The notes below the pieces were generated by a model. The model did no database searches. It was not told the origin of the DNA and was given only the letters and a program-made list of their open reading frames with translations. Shown one piece after another: positions 57,701 through 64,000 of a stretch of 64,000 nucleotides of DNA. Both the position numbers and the translations under genes were made by a program. Numbering within the stretch: position 1 is the stretch's first letter; every line of letters begins with the position of its first letter. Location of the stretch: positions 4,960,001-5,024,000 of the forward strand of contig OZ005695.1 in the NCBI GenBank assembly GCA_963930775.1, in the 5' to 3' direction. This DNA is from Cliona cf. orientalis. Taxonomy: Eukaryota; Porifera; Demospongiae; Clionaida; Clionaidae.

Positions 57701-59922
57701 TTAGGCAAACAAATTTTCTGCATACAGTAGTGCTAGTAATAAACATACTCACCAGTGTAGCTTGATGTTCTGATTTGAGAAAGGCATAGTCATACTTGAG
57801 CTTGCTGTGCTCACTAAAAATGGTATCATATTAACAGTAAGCTATAGTAGAATGTTTTCTTGAATGAAATTCCCTTGCTGGCTGAGTACAGTGCTAAAAC
57901 TGAGCAAGGTCACCCTGTACCATTACCCTACGTGTACATGCAGCATTCAAACCACCAAACGGGGATGCTGTTGGTAATTATCACGCCGATCCTAAGACCT
58001 TGTAGAATTTGCATCAAGAGGAGTGAATTGCATACCTTTTCAGTGTTTCCAACTCACTTTCTAGTAGGGTCAGTTGCTGAAAAGAATATTAAATAATATT
58101 ATTATTTACTACAGCAACACTGCATAGATTAAAGAGCTACTTATACCCACTGCATGTGATGTCACAGAGTGCATGCGGTGGGCCGGCCAGCCTGGAGGAC
58201 AACTGGAGCCGTTTTCTATGGTGAAAATATACAAAGGCTGCCTTTGCTGTTTGTTTGCAAAGAAGGCAAGCATCAGTTTTGTCATGGTTGCAGTATGTTA
58301 GACTACTGTATACATGTATGCCATAACTACAGTGGCGGATCCAGGATTTGTAGAAGGGGGTTCTGATTTACATTTGTGCATGGAGCGCGTGCACGCGCGC
58401 AAATTTTTAGAAGCCACGCCCATTTTCGAGCTAAAACCACGCCCATTTCGATTGTTTTTGAGACCAACTACCAGCCCTACCAGTCCAATCGATCTATTCT
58501 CGAACGAATTTCTTCTAAAGGCTAGTAAAGCATTCTAAGGTGAGCCATAGCAGCAGTTTTCTTAGTTCTGTAGCCAAAAAGGGGGGTTCCACTTAGCCTA
58601 ACCAGTATACTTCTTAGTGCTAGGTGCAGCCCAAAGGGGGTTCCTGTGCACCCCTGGATCCCCCTCTGGATCCGCCACTGAACTAAGATGCCACTTCTTG
58701 TTTTCGGAATTTATTTCGCCCTAAATATGGCACCAACCAGTGTCTCGAATATGGTAACCACAGCGTGCTTCGAGATATCACTTAATAACTGGCTGGCCTC
58801 CATGCACAATGATTGAGTAATAGCACCATTTAGCACTCGCTAGTACAAGTTTATATAGAAGCTTGTACTTCAACATGGCGGCCATAAGTTATGGAGTTTA
58901 TACGGGTTTTTTGTACGTGCAATGGGTTTATAATGTACAGTTGCAGTAGTCTGACCTCTCATAATGCACTATCGCAGGAGCTACATTGTATGTCATTACC
59001 TTTCGACAGGGTTCCTCCAATTCATCTGCTAGCTGTCTTCTTAACTGCTCTAGCTTAAGAGAAGTGAGAATCTGAATGTGTGTTGATATAGTACAAAGGA
59101 CAGTCTATGATATTACGCTATCCCCAAAGTTAGTCATGTTTGGTCACTAAATAAGCTATATTAAAAACAATAGTAGTTTTATATCTGTACTGCAGCAGTC
59201 CACACCTGTACATAGGCTGGGTTGCAGTCACAACTGACAAAGGGACACATAATATAAATAATACAGATACCTGCGGTTTAAGTTCTTCACACTCTATGAT
59301 TTTATCATCTCTTTCTTTTTGTAGAGTGCGAATGATATCTTGAGATTTGTGGTGCAGCCGGTCATAGCTCTCTGAGAGACTCTCAAACTCAAGCTTCAAA
59401 TTACTATGAGCCTAGAATAAAAGTACGTTTATTATAAGGCCACTATTGGTTGAAGATTAGTTTCTCATCCCCCGCCCGCATGGAATTTTGCCCCCGCTTC
59501 AATCTCGTCATTATGCCATTATATTCTACTACGCATGCGCAGATCTGCCTCGCGAGCTATCTGACCACGCTAGTACTGCTTCTTTGTGTGTACATTTTGT
59601 TATTTTAAGGATCAAGAAGTGTAATTACATAGCACATTTCCTGGAGTGCACTAATGTAATTAAATAATGGCATAATGGTAATGTACCGCCCGCCCGCATA
59701 CAATTCTGGGAATGTCCCTGATGAGAAACTATTATTCAACAAATAGTGGCCTAATAATTAGAAAGGCCACTAAACTAAAATTAACTTCACCTCCTGAAGT
59801 GTAAGGTGTTGTGCTTTGAGTGATTCAAAGTTGGCTCTGTGTCGGTCTGCTCTCATCCTCTGATCTATCAGTGCCGACTCCAGCACGCTTCCCGTCTCCC
59901 GATCTCCAGTATCCATCTCCAT
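42717..59922 (-). CDS. CEP83: CEP83 (CCDC41), centriolar distal-appendage coiled-coil protein
   Basis: Twenty-two exons, all in phase, give 694 aa (human about 701): 59791-59922, 59271-59411, 59000-59053, 58036-58076, 57753-57813, 56179-56229, 56014-56118, 54876-54959, 54762-54821, 54577-54704, 53733-53789, 53537-53666, 53040-53152, 52897-52978, 52759-52836, 52631-52692, 52434-52577, 50538-50649, 43296-43396, 43122-43170, 42946-43065, 42717-42896. It is coiled coil almost throughout. Landmarks that align with vertebrate CEP83 are ALIDQRMRADRHRANFESLK at the N-terminus, KLKYDYAFLKSEHQ, RQLAELQAQL, RVQAAREKEWEKIVNLEREK and, near the C-terminus, MEVLRAKVEKMQTE and MQRKHKEFLFVL. CEP83 is the proximal distal-appendage component needed to dock the mother centriole at the membrane before ciliogenesis. 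The start ATG at 59922 is chosen by homology. One intron (43397-50537) is 7.1 kb and hosts another gene remnant. Confidence 0.93.
43483..43685. mobile_element. CCGTATAGCGG MITE in a CEP83 intron
   Basis: TA-flanked, 203 bp; CCGTATAGCGGAAAATTTTC and GAAAGTTTCCCGCTATACGG ends. Relative of 24870-25014. Confidence 0.9.
44326..44522. mobile_element. CCGTATAGCCGGAAA MITE, uninterrupted
   Basis: TA-flanked, 197 bp; matches the two outer parts of 10259-10799 and so gives the empty-site structure for the insertion there. Confidence 0.9.
46466..46690. repeat. 36-bp minisatellite (six units)
   Basis: Units of 36 bp built on GTGAACTGCCGGCTCCCTGG-GACTGAGAG. On the minus strand they encode 12-residue SQSQGAGSSLAH-type repeats in the remnant gene. 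Being a multiple of three, the repeat kept that frame open. Confidence 0.92.
47245..47497 (-). repeat. Dispersed TTACCCCGCGCGCATG repeat, inverted copy
   Basis: Reverse-complement relative of 23020-23255, ending in AATTACCCCGCGCGCATGCG on the minus strand. It lies just upstream of the MSRRETA segment of the remnant gene. Confidence 0.65.
48683..48715. repeat. (CTTT)n microsatellite
   Basis: About eight CTTT units. The Lys/Glu-rich frame through it on the minus strand is an artefact. Confidence 0.95.
49023..49201. repeat. Diverged tandem duplication, about 110-bp offset
   Basis: GCGCGCTGGATCGATCATGG … GGTGCAAAGCTCGAGGAACGGTAA at 49023-49083 is repeated in diverged form at 49131-49201 (CCGCTGGATCCGACGATCAT … GGCGCAAGACTCGAGGAGCGGTAA). 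Confidence 0.7.
49498..49886. repeat. Inverted repeat with about 115-bp arms
   Basis: AAGTATAAAAACAATTGAAT at 49498 is complementary to the text ending at 49886, and the arms agree nearly base for base inward to GCTTGCTTTT (about 49610) and its complement (about 49760). The spacer is about 150 bp. It could be a young MITE or the footprint of an inverted duplication; no target duplication was established. Confidence 0.9.
50753..50776. repeat. Poly-C tract
   Basis: A long run of C with one flanking CCCT; similar runs occur at 937-954, 26219-26231 and 62019-62046, and poly-G at 55225-55239. Their length may be unreliable in the assembly. Confidence 0.9.
51083..51171. repeat. Short hairpin element
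   Basis: TACCTTAGATGATTTCCACC and GCTCTAACTG pair with CAGTTAGAGC and GGAAATCACCTAAGGTA, giving a stem of about 35 bp around GTGCCACAGG. Confidence 0.85.
51350..51835 (-). mobile_element. Diverged inverted copy of the 39447/60621 repeat
   Basis: Read on the minus strand it recapitulates CTTGACCACATGCCCAGTAG, AAAAGGTCGTCAATATA, GATGAACTTGACAGCGCCAT, CTTGTCAGAGAAAGTAGCAC and TCTCAGAAAGGCTCCATGAA, in the same order as 39447-39850. It is more diverged than the other two copies and lies in a CEP83 intron. Confidence 0.8.
54112..54318. mobile_element. CCGTAGGTCAGGTTTTAATTGCG MITE, copy 1
   Basis: TA-flanked, 207 bp; ends CCGTAGGTCAGGTTTTAATT and ATTAAAATCCGTCCTATGG; contains GCGAATTGCGAGTTTTT. 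It lies in a CEP83 intron and is nearly identical to copy 2. Confidence 0.9.
55159..56013. other. CEP83 intron segment, no gene recognised
   Basis: Contains a poly-G run, GC-richer text at 55440-55640 and an A/C-rich run (CAAACAAATAAA) at 55676-55725. Open frames of 61-133 codons overlap on both strands without domains; I consider none coding. Confidence 0.5.
56906..57112. mobile_element. CCGTAGGTCGGGTTTTAATTGCG MITE, copy 2
   Basis: TA-flanked, 207 bp, in another CEP83 intron, same orientation as copy 1, differing at a small number of positions. Confidence 0.92.
58330..58680. mobile_element. CAGTGGCGGATCC-ended element, copy 2, 5-bp target duplication
   Basis: AACTA flanks both ends (58325-58329 and 58681-58685). 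The inside is the reverse complement of 29226-29550 with moderate divergence (CGATCGATTC/GATCTATTCTCGAACG region, GGTGAGCCATAGCAGCAGTT). In a CEP83 intron. Confidence 0.9.
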
Positions 59923-60379
59923 CGATCAGCTATGATGCGCTTTATTTGGACTTCACGCGGCACTTTGTTACCATAGAAACCACACAGCCCGATGCGCATG
60001 CGCATAATTATGCTTGCCTGTGTTGACGATCTTTACCCTCTGATATTATACTTCCCATTCCCGGTATATATGCCTATTTGAATTGTAGCAGTTATATGCA
60101 ATGAGTGAAGTGAACAAGAAGTGAGAACAATAGCCAAACAGAACTGCAGTGATGTGAGACATATAAAATAAATTATACACACAAACATCCATGTATGAGC
60201 CCTGGGTATATCAGGTGCATAAAGTTACAGTGCACCAAGTGGAATGAAAAGGGCCTTTAAAAAACTTTCTCTCTGTATACTGTGCTAGATAGGTCCAGGA
60301 CATAAATGAAAGAATGGTGTTGACATTAGTTAAAATAGTTAAATCTGGTGCCCTTGGTGTGAGGTGAGTGACATTGTTA
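59923..60379 (-). promoter_or_regulatory. Intergenic region between FBXW7 (3' end) and CEP83 (5' end)
   Basis: Only 457 bp separate the CEP83 start codon from the FBXW7 stop on the same strand, so the FBXW7 3' UTR and the CEP83 promoter share this space. Visible words near the CEP83 start are CATGCGCATAATTATG and GTTGACGATCTTTAC. No gene is seen. Confidence 0.5.
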
Positions 60380-62015
60380 TTAGTATACATCGAAGTCCAA
60401 TACAAGAAGCTTGGTGTCTTCAATACCATTTCTGCTACCAACAGCACACACCAGTTTTCTGTCTGAACACTTAACTCTCCAAACAACTCCACCTGCAATA
60501 TACATGAACCAAAACAGGTACCAGTACTTTCTTGAGTCACAGTGATAATCACGATTATTATTAGAATTGACCAAGTTATAGCTAAAGTCAATAAAAATAC
60601 TGTTACCATATTTTCCTGCTATGAACCCTTGACCACATCCCCAGTGGCTGCATAGTTCTAATGGTGCATGTGGTAAAGGTCGTCAATACACACATTGATG
60701 CCGGGGCCTCAATCGCAGAGATGGAGTCTAAGATCAATTTTCGACTTCGAGTTTCGATGCTTCAATCAAAGGAGATGAACTCGACAGCACAGTACAGCTT
60801 CCGAACTTCAGATCGGTCGTGGCATGACGCGTGCTATAAATAGCGCAAGGCTAGCTTTATTTATCCACAGGATTACGTCAGCCAAGAGAACGCGTGAAGT
60901 TCGGCCGGCATTACTTGTCGGAGAAAGTAGCACTCAGCTTTTAATGTATTCGCTGGATATGTATGTAAGTTAATATTATGATTCTGTGGATTTTCAGGTC
61001 TCAGAAGTGTTCTGTAAAGGCTCTGAATTTTAGCGCTATGACGACATAGGTTACATCATAATTACAACATAATTACCTAATAACCGCAAAAAAGTAAATT
61101 TATACTGGGGATGTAATGAACAACTTGGAGACTACGTCCAGAGTCCCTCATGAATACGCCGCCACAAATTCGAACTAGGACACATCGACAAAACTGCGCA
61201 TGCTCCGTATACGCGTACAATATCGGGGCGCGCGGCTTGAGCCGGTTGACCTTCACCTGCCACGTGTTCGACTGAATAGGGAAATCCCCCCGAGTGCGAG
61301 CTCGCCAAAGAAAGCGAACCGAGAAAATCGCCATATCTCATCGATAGTCCACGATGTCTTCTACGCTAGGTTCGAATTCTGGGTCCCAACGACATTTCAT
61401 GCGCGCTAAACATTTTGAAACAGTTTCACAGGAATTACATCATAAGTTTCATCATAGGTTTCATCATCATTTCATCATAATTTCATCATAGCGAGAGCCG
61501 AATTCTTTGTTTCTAATTGGGACTCTGGACGTAATTAAGTGCATGCGCTTATATCTCCACAGAAAGAAAACCTGCACTTAATAGCAAGGTGCGCCTAACA
61601 GCGAGACATGCGTTAACAAAAATACCTACATCCAAGTATACGCATGCAACCATGCACGCTGGCGGGCATATTTAAGGGGCGTGGCCAGTCGCTCGACCGA
61701 TCACACGATCGTTCATGCTGCATGTTACTACACTCCGACATGCTCGAAACAGAACTAGCACTTTAAAAAGTTTGAGAATCGACTGTAGCCATCGTAATTT
61801 CGATGATTTTCTAAACACCAATGGTTTTCTGCAAAGAGCCCAGCAGGGTGTCTCTCTTCATTTATAGTTGTTGCTTAGATGGTTTTTAGGATCATTAATA
61901 TCTTTAGCTTCACGCCCTTTGTGTGGAAGGGGGCATTTCCCTGTCCCCCTCACCCACCACTTGGGCCACTAAGTCAGCCCATCAGTCCAGCTACATAATG
62001 TACACCACCCTCGTC

Positions 62016-62048
<33 letters not shown>

Positions 62049-64000
62049 ATTTTCAGGCCAGATAAAATCCTGCATACCTATCACAAAGCACTCACCATTT
62101 CCTCCACTATCTAACTGAACTAAATTTCTGACAAATGCTCCAGTTTGTAAGTCCCATAGCTTCACTGTTCCATCATCACTACTAGTAACAACAAAGTTAT
62201 CAGTGAACTGCAAGCTGGTAACAGCACTTTGATGCTTGTCAGGGCCTTGGAGTGTATGCAAGCACTGTCCTGATGTGATGTCCCACACCTACAGGAGTAG
62301 AAATGGTATAAGAGCAAAATACCATACTTGCTCGCATAAAAGAAACACCAAATTTATTTAAAATCTGTCAATATTCTTCGTGCACTATTACATATGGAGG
62401 AAGTGCTCACAGTCACTAAATTTAAAATCAAACAATGCATTCCAGTGGCTGGTTCGCCAAATATAATGTATATGTAGAAGTATTCATAAAAATGATATAT
62501 TATACAAAGTTAGTAGTAGTTTTTTTTTTGTTAGCACTGCACTGCATATTGTGTATGGTATTTTCTATAGTGTAAGTTCACCTACGTACTTTTACTGTTG
62601 AGTCAGCATTGCCTGATACTAATGTGTTGCTCTTAAGTTCCATACCACTAGTTAAAGACTGGTGACCTGTAGCATAATGCACTCGATTAAAATATTGAAA
62701 ATAAAATTTTCCAACAATCAAACCTTTAAGAGTGTGCAAACACTGGCCAGAATCAGCCTTCCATACTCTGATATGTGTGTCCAAAGAACCACTTACTATG
62801 TGCACACCATCAAACTGTAAGAAAACACATGATAAAATTAATAGTCTTGATTTACTGCTGCAAGGGTGACAGGTAGACAGCAATTACCTGCAAGGAGTAG
62901 ACTCTGTTTGTGTGGCCTGAAAGTGTGTGCAAGCAGGTTCCCTCGAGTGGATCCCACACCTTCACCAGGTAGTCATAAGCTCCACTCACCACAAGTTTAC
63001 CATCAAACTGCACACTGCAAATAAATGAGGGTGTCCAAGTGTGAAAAACGAAATCAAGACACAAAAAGGCAACACATAATTATTCAGTCAGTAGCCAGCA
63101 AGTTGCTACTCTGAGTGGGAATTCTTTCGTGACAACACCGTATGTTTTTGATATTACTGACAAGTATAGTAGTCCCAGCTCTAATATTAGCTCAAAGCAG
63201 GGATAATAATCAGGACACTCTAACTTGTCTGTGTCCAAGTTGCCAACCACTCTTATGCTATTGGGGGGAGGGGGGGGGTGCCATTATACTCTATAATATT
63301 TCAGCATACCAGTAAGTGGACTTACCATCTAACAGCAGCAACATGTCCCTGCAGTGTCTTCATGCATTCCCCATTCTCAATATCCCACACCCTCAGTGTA
63401 GAATCTCGTGAACCACTCACAACTGCAGAGAAAGTGTCAATAATTGTTTGCAATCACAGAATCCTGAAAATTCTATAAGTAGGGATATCCATGGCAAAGA
63501 CACACCTATACCATGTAAAGGGCTAAACAGTTATAGCTCAATCTACAATGGACTTTTAGCCTCCTACACCATATTATAAGTGATCTCTGTGCTTCATGCA
63601 TATTATTATCCCATGCTATTATGCTACAATATTATTATAATTATACTTACCAATACTTCCATGCATTGCGATACAGCGAACTGTGGATGTGTGGCCATGT
63701 AGAACATGTCTGCATTCCCCAGAATCACTGTCCCATACCTACAGTGTTCATGCACCATTTCAAATGCACGCAGTATCATGTGTAGACCTTAATGGGGGGG
63801 GGGGGGTCTTGCAACTATTTTGTTGACCTATGATCCTGCTTAACAATTACTGCCCTATACAAAATTTGGCTGCTAGGCGATGGCCAACAAGTGTACAAGT
63901 AGATCCATGACTTACCCTGAGAGTGCGGTCAGTAGAGCCACTGACTATAGTATTTCCATCAAACTGGGAGCACCACACCCCACCAGTGTGCCCTGTCAGC
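60380..64000 (-). CDS. FBXW7: FBXW7 (Cdc4), WD40 substrate-recognition part (5' end outside window)
   Basis: Eight exons in phase give the last 289 residues: 63916-64000 (continues off the edge), 63651-63738, 63326-63422, 62888-63014, 62724-62814, 62590-62666, 62096-62288, 60380-60492. The WD40 blades follow vertebrate FBXW7 closely: [94 protein letters not shown] and KLLVLDFDV at the end. The three phosphodegron-binding arginines (human R465, R479, R505) fall in STVRC, SGSRD and AAVRC and are all kept. FBXW7 is the SCF ubiquitin-ligase receptor for phosphorylated cyclin E, MYC, NOTCH and similar targets. The last intron (60493-62095) carries the 60621-61529 repeat and a poly-C run. Confidence 0.96.
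60621..61529 (+). mobile_element. About 0.9-kb repeat, copy 2, in the last FBXW7 intron
   Basis: Matches 39447-40340 from ATGAACCCTTGACCACATCC to GGGACTCTGGA with few changes, including the preserved 60-codon frame (60661-60843). Opposite in orientation to FBXW7. Confidence 0.88.
62019..62046. repeat. Poly-C tract in FBXW7 intron
   Basis: At least 25 consecutive C starting 50 bp from the donor of exon 62096-62288. Confidence 0.9.

Noticed and set aside
61974-62060. Poly-glycine extension after the FBXW7 WD40 exon
   Set aside because: It comes from reading through the donor at 62095 into the intronic poly-C tract; the GT donor and phase-1 join to 60380-60492 explain the protein.
1-64000. tRNA or rRNA genes
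   Set aside because: I saw no box A/B pairs with cloverleaf arms and no rRNA core motifs; a covariance-model scan would be needed to exclude a diverged tRNA.

Overview
This is a nuclear animal genome window, most likely from a sponge (Demospongiae). The evidence is multi-exon genes with clean GT-AG introns, GABA-B-like class C receptor, GTPBP1, GID4, CEP83 and FBXW7 orthologues with mostly short introns, a Death-domain protein of the kind sponges carry in large numbers, and dense small inverted-repeat transposons. The sponge call is inference; nothing in the sequence names a species. Exon models were built by hand from splice sites, reading phase and remembered family sequences, and every complete model closes in frame.

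Layout of the genes. 78-3168 (+): the 3' end of a Death-domain gene, followed by a partial direct duplication of its last exon. 13231-19630 (-): a complete 17-exon GABA-B-like receptor (880 aa). 23413-26990 (-): GTPBP1 (9 exons, 653 aa). 27812-34630 (+): GID4 (5 exons, 205 aa), head to head with GTPBP1. 35134-38915 (+): a CD225/dispanin membrane protein (6 exons, 257 aa). 42717-59922 (-): CEP83 (22 exons, 694 aa), whose 7.1-kb intron holds a broken CXC-domain gene on the same strand. 60380-64000 (-): the 3' part of FBXW7 (WD40 blades; the F-box lies outside the window). These are unrelated housekeeping, ciliary, ubiquitin-ligase and signalling genes; they do not form an operon or one pathway, although GID4 and FBXW7 are both substrate receptors of E3 ligases.

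The repeats are the most striking part. 4095-13004 looks like one 8.9-kb transposon with roughly 410-430-bp terminal inverted repeats and a 9-bp target duplication (Mutator-like architecture) and no visible transposase. Inside it are a near-perfect palindrome with about 775-bp arms, a second inverted copy split by a 2.7-kb head-to-tail array of seven small inverted-repeat units, a three-level nest of small elements (one with an exact 9-bp duplication), and a CAGGG-ended element. Elsewhere there is an 801-bp hAT-like element with an exact 8-bp duplication and a 143-codon BED/CGGBP1-like ORF, a TA-flanked family group whose members all end in CCGTA, a group with 5-bp duplications, and a large repeat shared by 39447-40340 and the last FBXW7 intron.

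I see no rRNA, tRNA or CRISPR. UTRs and promoters cannot be defined from sequence alone.
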